From G963668655 sp963668655 (GTDB lineage: Bacteria; Myxococcota_A; SURF-8): a stretch of 64,000 nucleotides of DNA. The stretch is from positions 186,001 to 250,000 of the forward strand of contig CAXXPQ010000001.1 in assembly GCA_963668655.2 (NCBI GenBank), in the 5' to 3' direction. This document shows positions 34,215 through 42,332 of this stretch, piece by piece. The notes below the pieces were generated by a model. That model saw only the letters and a list, made by a program, of their open reading frames with translations. It ran no database searches and was not told the origin of the DNA. The position numbers were made by a program, and so were the translations under genes. Numbering within the stretch: the stretch's first letter is position 1; every line of letters starts with the position of its first letter.

Positions 34215-35354
34215 ATGGAAAAACGGACAAAAGCACATCGGATCGGGTTCATCGGATCGAACGGCCGGAAACACGCTTTCCTGGAAACGGAACTGTTCGA
34301 AATCCGCTTTTTCGACTACGCCGAAGTGGGTGAGGCAGATTTCTCGCGTTTTCAGGCCCTGGTTCTGGCCTGGACGTCGAAACAGCCGATCCTGCCGCTT
34401 TTGCGCATTCTGCGGATGGGGGCGGGGGACGTTCCCATCGTGGTGACGGGCGTCCCCCGGGACAGCCAGGTGGCCACGTCGCTTTTCCGCACCGGCGTCA
34501 ACGACGTGTTCTGTGACGCCGACGATCTGGAGGATCTGGAGGACAATCTGGTTTTCCACATCGAAAACGAAGCCCTGCACGAGCGCGGGCGCGATCTGGA
34601 CCAGATGCTGAGCATGGAGGTGGGCGTCAAGACCCGCGACCTGGAAGCCGCGCTGAGCCGGGTTCAGCGGGCCTACGAAGACACGCTGGAGTCCCTGGTT
34701 CTGGCCCTGGACGCCCGGGAGCACGCCACCGGCGCGCACTCCAAGCGCGTGGCGCTCTACTGCCTCTACCTGGTGACCCGTTCGGACATTCCCCGGGAAC
34801 GCTGGGAGGCCATCTATCGGGGCGCCCTTTTGCACGACATCGGAAAGATCGGCATCCCGGATCACATTCTCCTGAAACCGGGAAAACTGACGGAAGAGGA
34901 ATTCGAAACCATCAAGAGCCATACGCTCATCGCCCGTTCCTTTCTGGAAAACGTGGATTTCCTCCGGGATTCCATAGGGATTCCCCTCAGGCATCACGAA
35001 AAATGGGACGGGGCCGGCTACCCCGACGGCATGAAAGGCGAAGACATCCCCATCGAGGCGCGCTTTTTCGCCGTGATCGACGTCTACGACGCGCTCCGAG
35101 CCAAGCGGTCCTATAAGGAACCTTTCACCCATGAAAAGGCTCTGTCCATCATCGGGGAAGGTGTGGGAACGCATTTCGATCCCGACGTGGCGGCTCTTTT
35201 CCTGCGCCAGCCCCAAGTGGTCTGGGAACAGCTTTGGGAAAAAGGCAAAGAGATCAAGCCCTTCGACGCCATCGTGGAAATCTGCCTGGCGGTGGGAGCC
35301 TTTCTTTCGGAACGAACGGATTCAACCCCCAATCCTAACGGGAGTACGATATGA
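34215..35354 (+). CDS. HD-GYP cyclic di-GMP phosphodiesterase with degenerate receiver
   Basis: 379 residues. The N-terminal 120 residues resemble a receiver fold (GDVPIVVTGVPRD, TGVNDVFC) but lack the acidic pocket and phospho-acceptor Asp. A coiled linker leads to the HD-GYP domain: LLHDIGKIGIPD with His207/Asp208, then PGKLTEEEFETIKSH, and RHHEKWDGAGYPDG containing the GYP signature. Such enzymes cut cyclic di-GMP to GMP and bind two or three metal ions. The stop codon overlaps the start of the HDOD gene (ATGA), so the two are translationally coupled. No good ribosome binding site precedes the ATG. It may link surface behaviour to the envelope operon encoded divergently. Confidence 0.92.
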   Translation: MEKRTKAHRIGFIGSNGRKHAFLETELFEIRFFDYAEVGEADFSRFQALVLAWTSKQPILPLLRILRMGAGDVPIVVTGVPRDSQVATSLFRTGVNDVFCDADDLEDLEDNLVFHIENEALHERGRDLDQMLSMEVGVKTRDLEAALSRVQRAYEDTLESLVLALDAREHATGAHSKRVALYCLYLVTRSDIPRERWEAIYRGALLHDIGKIGIPDHILLKPGKLTEEEFETIKSHTLIARSFLENVDFLRDSIGIPLRHHEKWDGAGYPDGMKGEDIPIEARFFAVIDVYDALRAKRSYKEPFTHEKALSIIGEGVGTHFDPDVAALFLRQPQVVWEQLWEKGKEIKPFDAIVEICLAVGAFLSERTDSTPNPNGSTI

Positions 35355-36223
35355 ACAATCCACACGAGAAACAACACAACAAAGGATCCTCGGCGGTTGG
35401 ACTGTCCCGTCCGGACGTATCCCTGCGCATCGTCAACATGGTCACCCAGGAATCCGTGAATTTCAACCAGTTGAAAAGCGCCATCAAGGACGACATCGGG
35501 CTGGTGATGCGCACGTTGCGCACCGCGAATTCCGCCGCCTACGGCCTGCCTCGCCGGGTGGAAAGCATCGACCGGGCCGTGGTGCTTCTGGGCGCGCGAA
35601 CCATCGGCAACATCGCCTTGGCCGCCTCCATGGAATCCACCTTCAATATGTTTCCGGCCAAGGTGCGAGTGCTGGACGGAAAAACGCTCCACGCCCACAG
35701 CATCGCCGTGGCCACGGCCGCCGAAACCATCTGCCGCTACGCCAACCTGAGCAAAATCGCCGGGGAGGTCTTCGTGGCCGGCCTGCTCCACGACGTGGGC
35801 ATCATCAACCTGGCCTGGAAAAACCCCGAAGCCTTCGAGAAGGGCATTCACGTTCTGATGGAACAGGGAAGCTACGACCCGGAGATGGAGAAAAAACTGA
35901 TGGGCGTGGACCACGCCACGGAAGGCATGCACATCGCCGTGGACTGGGGTCTTCCGCCCTCCATCTGCACGGCCATCGCCTATCACCACAACCCGCTGGA
36001 AGCCAAGGAAAACTCCCTGCTGGTCAGCGTCATCCGCCTGGCGGAAATGATTACCGGCATGGCCGTTCCCTTCGAGAAAATGAACGACCTGCACCAGAAG
36101 GAGCAGAAAAAGCTTTTGGCCCGGCTGCGGATTTCCACGGATGAATGGGAAAGCCTGGCCGACGCCATCCGCAAGCGCATTTCCAAAAGCGATGAAGACG
36201 AAGAGGAATACGCCGCCGTCTGA
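35351..36223 (+). CDS. HDOD-domain signalling protein
   Basis: 290 residues starting inside the ATGA overlap with the HD-GYP gene; GGGAG precedes the ATG. The HDOD fold is seen from LSRPDVSLRIVNMV through MRTLRTANSAAYGLPRRVESIDRAVVLLGARTIGN, and the GLLHDVGIINLAW segment is related to HD motifs. HDOD proteins have lost normal HD hydrolase metal residues and act in signalling, often with c-di-GMP modules. The C-terminus is acidic (SDEDEEE). Coupled translation with the phosphodiesterase suggests they act together in one complex or pathway. Function beyond that is unknown. Confidence 0.88.
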   Translation: MNNPHEKQHNKGSSAVGLSRPDVSLRIVNMVTQESVNFNQLKSAIKDDIGLVMRTLRTANSAAYGLPRRVESIDRAVVLLGARTIGNIALAASMESTFNMFPAKVRVLDGKTLHAHSIAVATAAETICRYANLSKIAGEVFVAGLLHDVGIINLAWKNPEAFEKGIHVLMEQGSYDPEMEKKLMGVDHATEGMHIAVDWGLPPSICTAIAYHHNPLEAKENSLLVSVIRLAEMITGMAVPFEKMNDLHQKEQKKLLARLRISTDEWESLADAIRKRISKSDEDEEEYAAV

Positions 36224-36229
36224 ACTTCC

Positions 36230-36278
36230 AGAAGCCATCTCAAAAATACCGACCGAACCTATTGTTGAGATGGCTTCT
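36230..36278. repeat. 14-bp perfect inverted repeat between convergent genes
   Basis: AGAAGCCATCTCAA at 36230-36243 pairs with TTGAGATGGCTTCT at 36265-36278 around a 21-base loop. It starts seven bases after the HDOD stop and its right arm overlaps the thioesterase stop codon. It could act as a bidirectional transcription stop, but there is no T tract. The 13-mer AGATGGCTTCTAT of the right arm recurs at 39870-39882. Confidence 0.85.
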
Positions 36279-36747
36279 ATGCCTTTTCGCTCTTCTTCGC
36301 CTTTTCCAGGCGTTTCCGCCATTCCTCCGGCAGCGGAACCTTTTCCAGCCGGTCGTAATCGTAACTGACCACCACGCTTTCCCCTTCCGCCGCGATACGC
36401 CCCAGTTTCTCGGAGGCCACGGCGTGACGGATGACGAAGCGGTCCTGTCCGATCCTTTCGATGCGGATGCCCACGTGGGCCGTGTCGGGATAGGTCATGG
36501 GCGCCTTGAAGCGGCAGCCCGTGCTGGCCAGAATGGGACGGATCTGCAAGGCCTTGGCGCGGCCCTCGTCCACGAAGCCCAGCTTCTCGAAATAGGCGAT
36601 GCGTCCGCTTTGCTGATAACGGAAATACGAGACGTTGTTCACGTGCCGATAGGCGTCCATGTCGCCCCAGGCCACCGGAATGGAAAGGGCGTGCTCGTAA
36701 CCCTCCAATAAATCCCGCGCCCGATCCCCGCTTCGCTCTTCCGTCAT
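36277..36747 (-). CDS. Hotdog-fold acyl-CoA thioesterase (YbgC/4-HBT type)
   Basis: 156 residues. The 4-hydroxybenzoyl-CoA thioesterase signature WGDMDAYRHVNNVSYF is at residues 27-42, with Asp31 in the position of the catalytic Asp. IRPILASTGCRFKAPMTYPD and VVVSYDYDRLEKVPLPEEWR continue the hotdog strands and the C-terminal tail. It would hydrolyse acyl-CoA or acyl-ACP in the cytosol. It is a single gene that converges with the HDOD gene and diverges from the GH36 gene. The Tol-Pal gene cluster that often hosts ybgC is absent, so substrate class is not predictable. Confidence 0.88.
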   Translation of the reverse strand: MTEERSGDRARDLLEGYEHALSIPVAWGDMDAYRHVNNVSYFRYQQSGRIAYFEKLGFVDEGRAKALQIRPILASTGCRFKAPMTYPDTAHVGIRIERIGQDRFVIRHAVASEKLGRIAAEGESVVVSYDYDRLEKVPLPEEWRKRLEKAKKSEKA

Positions 36748-36920
36748 GATTCGCCTCGCCGATCGTCGCCTTTGTTTTTGCCGCCATGATTCGATCCGAA
36801 CCGGATCGCCGGTATTGTAACCGAAACCGGCGATCTGTCGAGAGCTTTTTGTCTCTTCCCGGCGCGAAACGGGTGCTCAGACCGAAACATTTCGTCTCCG
36901 TAGAAAACCCTGGAATGGAA

Positions 36921-36949
36921 TTGACATTGTTTCTTCCATCCGGTACATC
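36921..36949 (+). promoter_or_regulatory. Predicted promoter of the GH36-like lipoprotein gene
   Basis: Consensus TTGACA and TACATC are separated by 17 bases, 40 bases before the start codon. Confidence 0.6.
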
Positions 36950-36988
36950 TTGCCATGGCCAAGTAAAAACGTGAAAGCGAGGTGTCCC

Positions 36989-39871
36989 ATGCGTCGATGT
37001 GTCCTGGCGTTTTTCCTGTCTTCCGTCCTTTTCTGCGTCGGCTGCGGAGACGACGACGTGAGGATGGAGTGTTATCCGGAAACGTACATGTGCGGAGGCG
37101 AAGGCGGCAACCTGCTGATGTATTGCGATTCCGGTTCGGAGCGCTGGGAGCTTTTGCGCGACTGCGAGGAACGCGACCAGATCTGCGTAAACGGCAAGTG
37201 CGTTACGCCCGAAGCGGACGGCGACGGCGAAACGGACGGCGACGACACGGCCGACGGAGACGGAGACGACGAGCCGGACGGTGACGAAACTCCCACGGCC
37301 TGCGATTCCGACGCCGACTGCGGAGAGGAATTCATCTGCGCGGCGGGCTTCTGCGAGGACGGACGCGGGGTGCGCTACGATATCGCCGTGGACGGCTCCC
37401 GGCTGATCTACCGCAACGACACCGGCCGCCTGGACATCTTCGACGAAGGCGGAGCCTGGCTTCTGCGAAACGGTGTCACGGCGGCCTGGCTGGACGGCAC
37501 GGGTGAGGACGGCGTGCGCCTGGCTTCCGACAAAAACCGCACGCGCACCGTCCAGACGCTTCAGGAAGGCGATAACCTGGGCACGGCCGACCGCATCCGC
37601 GTCACCGTGGAAGGCGGGGAAGGCGAGCCGGACCTGATCTGGCAGATCAGCGGCTATCCGGACGAGGGCTTCTATACCTTCCGCGTCACCGTTTCCAATC
37701 TTCTGGAAACGGATCTCCGCCTGGCCAAAACGGCTCCCATCGTCGCCGACGGCGAATCCGGGGGTGGCGTCTACATCGGCGCGGATCCCGCCCGGCACCG
37801 CATCCTGGAAAACGGATCCTTTACGCTGTTCGACCATTACGTGGAAGTCCGGCCCGGAGACGTGGAGCCTTCCGGCGGCATGCTGGCGCTTCTGGCCGTG
37901 GCGGGCGGCGATCACAAGGGCCATTCCGTCTCCAACTGGAACCACGCCGTCACGGACCTGGACGGCGGCGGAAGCTGGATCGCGGGCGGGCTGACCTTCG
38001 AGACCTCCACCCCGGTCTGCAACCTCTCCTACGATCCTGCCTACGCCGTGGACGCCCCGGACGGACGCGCCGGATTCAGTTACTTCGCGGCGGAATCCGC
38101 CTACCGTCCCGCCCCGAAGCTCGTCCCGGCCGGAACGCCGTTTTCCTCCGAACTGTTCTACGTTCATCCGAAACAGGCGAATCCCTTCGACGGCCTGGAG
38201 GAATACGCCCTGGCGGTGAAGCGGCATCTGGACATCACCCTGTGGCAGGACAAGGCCGAGGGAAACCGCGTGCCCAACGGCTGGAACTCCTGGTCGGGTT
38301 CGGGCAGTACGGGCGGCTACGGCACCAACATCGACGAGGATCTGATGCTGGCCAACCTGGACGTGATGGCGGACGAGTTCCGCGACTGGGGCATCGACTG
38401 GTTCCAGATCGACGACGGCTACGAACCGGCCTACGGCGACTGGTGGTGGAACGAGGAGCGTTTCCCCCACGGCCCGCGCTGGCTGTCCGACAAAATCCGG
38501 GAAAAGGGGCTGCGGCCGGGGCTGTGGATGGCCGTTTTCGGCATCGACGCCGACAGTCAGACGGCGACAGAGCATCCCGACTGGGTGGCGGACAAGTCCA
38601 CCATCGGCAGCGTGGTGGCGGGAGACGACGATTTCCTGGACCTGACGAACCCGGAGGTGCAGGCGCACATCCGCGAACTTTTCCGCACTTTCCGCGAGGA
38701 CTGGAACTTCGACTGGCTGAAGATGGACTTCGCCTACCACGCGTTGTTCGGCGACAATCTGTACGACCCCACCCTGACCCGGGAGGAGGCCTACCGCAAC
38801 GTGGCCAAGATGATCCGCGAAGAGATCGGGGAGGAAACCTTTTTCCTCACCGTCTCCGTTATGGGCATCCATTACGGCCTCGTGGATTCCGACCGGGTGA
38901 CCCTGGACAACATGCCGGTCTGGGACCGGGAGCCGGACCAGGGAGAGGAGGCGCGCCTGGAGCAGCAGGGTTTCAAGCCCACCATCCGCACCGTGGCCCG
39001 GCGCTACTACCTGCACAACCGCATCTGGGTCAACCACCCGGATCTGATTCTCTTCCGCTCCAACACCCTGGACGACACCTGGCCGCGGGTGACCTTCAAC
39101 GAGTCGCTGGCCTTCTGTTCCTACGTGGGGCTTTCCGGCGGACTGGTTAAGATGGGCGACCGTCTCCTGGACATGCAGGCCGACGAGATCAACGCCGTGC
39201 GCAAGCTCGTGCCCGTCTACGGCAAGGGCGCGCGGCCCCTGGATCTCTTCACGCGGGAATTCCCGGAGCGCTGGCACCTGCGCGTGGACGGCGGCACGGA
39301 CGGCTATGATGAAGTTTACGACCTGGTGGGGCTGTTCAACTGGGGCCTGAACTTCGACATGACCGTCAGCCCCTACGCGCGCGTGGCGGACGACGGGGAG
39401 GATCTTTCCTTCGATCTAGACCTGCGCACCATCGGGCTGGCCTACGACAAGACCTATCTGGCCTATGAATTCTGGACCGGCGCGTTTCTGGGCGAGGTGG
39501 AACAGCGGCTCGTCCACGACGTGCCCGCCCATTCCGGCCGGGTGATCGCCCTGCGGTTGAAGACCGGCGTACCCCAGTTTCTGGGCTGGAACCGACACCT
39601 GACCATGGGCGCGGTGGTGCTGAAGGAAGCGTCCTGGGACGACGGAACGAAGACCCTGACCGTGCGAACGGACGTGGCGAAACCCACGGAAAAGGCGCCG
39701 TTCACCTTCCGGATGGCGTTTTACGTGCCGGAGGGCTATACCTTCACGGAGGCCGCCTATTCCGGCGCAGCCCTGGCGGAGCACTCGGAAGGCCAGGACG
39801 AGCGGCTCTTGTCGGTTTCCTTCGTTCCCGGCGAAACCGGCGAACTCGAATTCACGCTCACGTTCGAGTAG
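36989..39871 (+). CDS. GH36-like alpha-galactosidase (melibiase) lipoprotein
   Basis: 960 residues from the ATG at 36989, preceded by GAGGTG. The N-terminus looks like a lipoprotein signal ending FCVGC, with an unusual Cys at position -3. Two small Cys-rich stretches flank a DGD spacer at about residues 76-97 (CNGKC-type before, DSDADCGEEFICAAGFC after). The catalytic barrel contains NGWNSWSG, WFQIDDGY, and WLKMDFAY with Asp580 as the expected nucleophile. The likely acid/base is Asp640 in RVTLDNMPVW. GH36 enzymes mostly remove terminal alpha-galactose or alpha-N-acetylgalactosamine. It is probably exported and anchored. Clan GH-D relatives (GH27, GH31) are less likely given the GWNSW and KMD motifs. 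Single gene with its own promoter. Confidence 0.88.
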   Translation: MRRCVLAFFLSSVLFCVGCGDDDVRMECYPETYMCGGEGGNLLMYCDSGSERWELLRDCEERDQICVNGKCVTPEADGDGETDGDDTADGDGDDEPDGDETPTACDSDADCGEEFICAAGFCEDGRGVRYDIAVDGSRLIYRNDTGRLDIFDEGGAWLLRNGVTAAWLDGTGEDGVRLASDKNRTRTVQTLQEGDNLGTADRIRVTVEGGEGEPDLIWQISGYPDEGFYTFRVTVSNLLETDLRLAKTAPIVADGESGGGVYIGADPARHRILENGSFTLFDHYVEVRPGDVEPSGGMLALLAVAGGDHKGHSVSNWNHAVTDLDGGGSWIAGGLTFETSTPVCNLSYDPAYAVDAPDGRAGFSYFAAESAYRPAPKLVPAGTPFSSELFYVHPKQANPFDGLEEYALAVKRHLDITLWQDKAEGNRVPNGWNSWSGSGSTGGYGTNIDEDLMLANLDVMADEFRDWGIDWFQIDDGYEPAYGDWWWNEERFPHGPRWLSDKIREKGLRPGLWMAVFGIDADSQTATEHPDWVADKSTIGSVVAGDDDFLDLTNPEVQAHIRELFRTFREDWNFDWLKMDFAYHALFGDNLYDPTLTREEAYRNVAKMIREEIGEETFFLTVSVMGIHYGLVDSDRVTLDNMPVWDREPDQGEEARLEQQGFKPTIRTVARRYYLHNRIWVNHPDLILFRSNTLDDTWPRVTFNESLAFCSYVGLSGGLVKMGDRLLDMQADEINAVRKLVPVYGKGARPLDLFTREFPERWHLRVDGGTDGYDEVYDLVGLFNWGLNFDMTVSPYARVADDGEDLSFDLDLRTIGLAYDKTYLAYEFWTGAFLGEVEQRLVHDVPAHSGRVIALRLKTGVPQFLGWNRHLTMGAVVLKEASWDDGTKTLTVRTDVAKPTEKAPFTFRMAFYVPEGYTFTEAAYSGAALAEHSEGQDERLLSVSFVPGETGELEFTLTFE

Positions 39872-39923
39872 ATGGCTTCTATAAACAATAGCAGGATAAG
39901 TCTGGAGCAACCGGAGGAAAAAC

Positions 39924-40745
39924 TTGAATCGAAACAACATCAAGAAAATAGTCAACCAAGCTCTTGACTTGGTTGGAGTGCAGCTTGTGACCAAGGAAGC
40001 CTTGCGTAAGGCAGATTTCTCAAGGTCAAGTTATCAAGAAGTCTGGGATGACTATGTTGAAGATTACCGAAAATCAGGGGATAAAGATAAGCTTCCTGGA
40101 GACGAATGGGGCACTCCGGAATCCTGGACCAGATTGTTTAATAATCTCTTTATTCCCAATATTGAACGGAGTTCTACCCGTTTTGTCGAAATTGGAGCCG
40201 GGGCAGGCAAATACACAAAATTAGTATTGGATCATTTCCGGGATTCTTCAGTGCATACCTTTGATGTATCTCCAAAATACACGGACATTCTCATCGACCG
40301 CTTTCAGAATGAAATCAGCCAAAACAGAGTATTCACTTCCTTAATTGATGAAAATCCCAAAACCATAAGGAATGTGCTGACTGAAAATGCCTGGACAGGA
40401 AAGGTTGACTGTTTTTATTCGATTGATGCAATGGTTCATGTGGATCTTCAATATCTGATTGTTTACCTGCTTACGGCAGCGGATGTCCTGAACCCCAATG
40501 GGACGATTATATTAACACTTGCTGACGCCACAAGCGACCGAGGTTTCAAAAAACTCGTTGGCGACATCGATAGTTTCTTTAAGCAGCAGGGCGGTTTTTC
40601 CTATAAATTTGAATGGCAGTCACCGGATCTGATAGCCAACATACTGGGAAGACTGGGATTCACGGCGCCGGTCTTCTTTGATCACAACGGCAGAGATATC
40701 GCCGTAGCCGCAAGGCTGAAAAGCAGACAATCCATTACCTGGTAA
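39924..40745 (+). CDS. AT-rich SAM-dependent methyltransferase (class I), likely acquired
   Basis: 273 residues from a TTG at 39924, six bases after GGAGG. The class I motif I is FVEIGAGAGKYTKLVL and the acidic post-I residue is in VHTFDVSPKY; FYSIDAMVHVDLQYL and LNPNGTIILTLAD follow as motifs II-III. There is no DNA- or rRNA-specific motif (no NPPY or DPPY), so a small-molecule or polyketide/sugar target is plausible. Base and codon use differ sharply from every neighbour: many AAT, TTA, ATA, AAA and GAT codons, where surrounding genes use GC-ending codons almost only. This is a strong sign of recent transfer. Its function is unknown. Confidence 0.85.
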   Translation: MNRNNIKKIVNQALDLVGVQLVTKEALRKADFSRSSYQEVWDDYVEDYRKSGDKDKLPGDEWGTPESWTRLFNNLFIPNIERSSTRFVEIGAGAGKYTKLVLDHFRDSSVHTFDVSPKYTDILIDRFQNEISQNRVFTSLIDENPKTIRNVLTENAWTGKVDCFYSIDAMVHVDLQYLIVYLLTAADVLNPNGTIILTLADATSDRGFKKLVGDIDSFFKQQGGFSYKFEWQSPDLIANILGRLGFTAPVFFDHNGRDIAVAARLKSRQSITW

Positions 40746-40814
40746 TACGGCTTCTCAAACGGCAGGCGGCCGGGAGTCAGGTTGTCCCCTTCCCGTCCGA
40801 AATTTCCCTTCCGG

Positions 40815-40843
40815 TTGCGCTCGGCGTGACTTTCGGTTATACC
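40815..40843 (+). promoter_or_regulatory. Predicted promoter of queC-queE
   Basis: TTGCGC and TATACC are separated by 17 bases, 61 bases before the queC start codon. No preQ1 riboswitch-like pattern was recognised. Confidence 0.55.
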
Positions 40844-40904
40844 GTCGGAAACGGCGGACGATCGAATGGTTCCCGCCGTCGCGACACGAGGAAAGGTTTT
40901 CGGC

Positions 40905-41600
40905 ATGACGGAGAAGAAACGAGCGGTGGTGCTGCTTTCCGGCGGGCTGGATTCCGCTACCTGTCTGGCCATCGCCGCCGAGATGGGATTTCGGACCCAT
41001 GCGCTCACCTTCGATTACGGCCAGCGCCACCGGGTGGAGCTTTCGGCCGCCGCGCGCGTGGCCGAAGCCCTGTCGGCGGAGGAAACCGCCACGGTGTCCT
41101 TCGACCTGCGGCGCTTCGGCGGATCGGCGCTCACGGCGGACATTCCCGTGCCCAAGGACCGCGAGCCGGACCCGGCGGGCGGCATTCCCGTCACCTACGT
41201 CCCGGCGCGCAACACCATCTTCCTGTCCTTCGCCCTGGCCTACGCGGAGACGCTGCGCGCCCGGGACATCTTCATCGGCGTCAACGCCCTGGACTATTCC
41301 GGCTACCCGGACTGCCGGGAGGCATTCATCCGATCCTTCGAACGCACCGCCAACCTGGCCACGAAAGACGGCGTGGAGGGCGGACGCTTCACCATCCACA
41401 CGCCGCTGATCCACTGGACCAAAGCCCAAATCATCCGCCGGGGAACGGAACTGGGCGTGGACTACGGCCTGACCCATTCCTGCTACGACCCGGATGCGGA
41501 GGGCCGCGCCTGCGGAGCCTGCGAAAGCTGCCGATTGCGCAGAAAGGGATTTCTGGAGGCCGGCGTTCCGGACCCCACGCCTTACGGAAAACGGGCATGA
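40905..41600 (+). CDS. queC: 7-cyano-7-deazaguanine synthase
   Basis: 231 residues from the ATG at 40905, after GAGGAAAGG. QueC converts 7-carboxy-7-deazaguanine to preQ0 using ATP and ammonia, for queuosine in tRNA. The PP-loop motif is VVLLSGGLDSATCLA; TFDYGQRHRVEL and VPARNTIFLSFALAYAE are diagnostic. The C-terminal zinc site is formed by the cysteines of CYDPDAEGRACGACESC. Its stop overlaps the queE start (ATGA), so the two enzymes of consecutive steps are translationally coupled. queD and queF are not in the window. A DNA-modification (dpd) role is not suggested by the neighbours. Confidence 0.96.
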   Translation: MTEKKRAVVLLSGGLDSATCLAIAAEMGFRTHALTFDYGQRHRVELSAAARVAEALSAEETATVSFDLRRFGGSALTADIPVPKDREPDPAGGIPVTYVPARNTIFLSFALAYAETLRARDIFIGVNALDYSGYPDCREAFIRSFERTANLATKDGVEGGRFTIHTPLIHWTKAQIIRRGTELGVDYGLTHSCYDPDAEGRACGACESCRLRRKGFLEAGVPDPTPYGKRA

Positions 41601-42223
41601 GCTACCGCGTCAAGGAAGTTTTCTACTCCATTCAGGGCGAGGGCGCGCGGGCCGGACGCCCGGCGGTCTTCTGCCGCTTTTCCGGCTGCAACCTCTGGAG
41701 CGGGCGGGAGTCGGACCGCGCGGAGGCCCGCTGCCGGTTCTGCGACACCGATTTTCTGGGGACGGACGGCACGGGCGGCGGCGTCTTCGAAAGCGCCTCG
41801 GCCCTGGCGGAGCACCTGGCCGGGTTCCGGCCGAAGGCGGACGTGCGGCCTTACCTGGTGTTCACCGGCGGGGAACCGGCCCTGCAACTGGACGGCGATC
41901 TTCTGGAAGCCGCACGAGAATCGGGCTTCGAAACCGCCGTGGAGACCAACGGGACGTTGCCGCTCATGGCTTTGCCCGACTGGATCACCGTCAGTCCCAA
42001 GGCCGGGACGGAGCTGGTCGTAACCCGGGGCGACGAACTGAAGCTGGTCCATCCCTCCGCCATCGACCCGGAATCGCTTTCGGCGCTCGAATTCCGGCAC
42101 TTTTTCCTGCAACCCCTGGACGACGGCGGCGCGTCCCACGTTCCCGCCGCGCTGGCTTATTGTCTGGAGCATCCCCGCTGGCGGCTGTCCGTGCAGCTTC
42201 ACAAGATTCTCGGTGTGCGCTGA
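41597..42223 (+). CDS. queE: 7-carboxy-7-deazaguanine synthase (radical SAM)
   Basis: 208 residues starting within the queC stop. QueE rearranges 6-carboxytetrahydropterin to 7-carboxy-7-deazaguanine. The N-terminus VKEVFYSIQGEGARAGRPAVFCRFSGC is the family signature. The cluster-binding cysteines have the spacing CX14CX2C (GCNLW then CRFCDTDF), which is the extended form seen in some QueE proteins rather than the common CX3CX2C. FTGGEPALQLD is the SAM-binding motif. The C-terminus FFLQPLDDG and LSVQLHKILGVR is typical. Complete and in normal length. Confidence 0.95.
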   Translation: MSYRVKEVFYSIQGEGARAGRPAVFCRFSGCNLWSGRESDRAEARCRFCDTDFLGTDGTGGGVFESASALAEHLAGFRPKADVRPYLVFTGGEPALQLDGDLLEAARESGFETAVETNGTLPLMALPDWITVSPKAGTELVVTRGDELKLVHPSAIDPESLSALEFRHFFLQPLDDGGASHVPAALAYCLEHPRWRLSVQLHKILGVR

Positions 42224-42256
42224 GGCGGCGGCTTTTCCTCCTTTTCACATTCCCGG

Positions 42257-42285
42257 TTGGCAGAACCCGACGATTCGGATAGGAT
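42257..42285 (+). promoter_or_regulatory. Predicted promoter of the GH10-like gene
   Basis: TTGGCA and TAGGAT are separated by 17 bases, 48 bases before the start codon. Confidence 0.5.
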
Positions 42286-42332
42286 GGATACGGCTTCACG
42301 AAGGAGAATCGACCGAAGCGGGGAGGCGTGCC

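Noticed and set aside
35111..39277. A 1388-residue open frame on the minus strand
   Set aside because: It is antisense to HD-GYP, HDOD and GH36 genes and passes through the thioesterase in another frame. It has no domain and no ribosome binding site.
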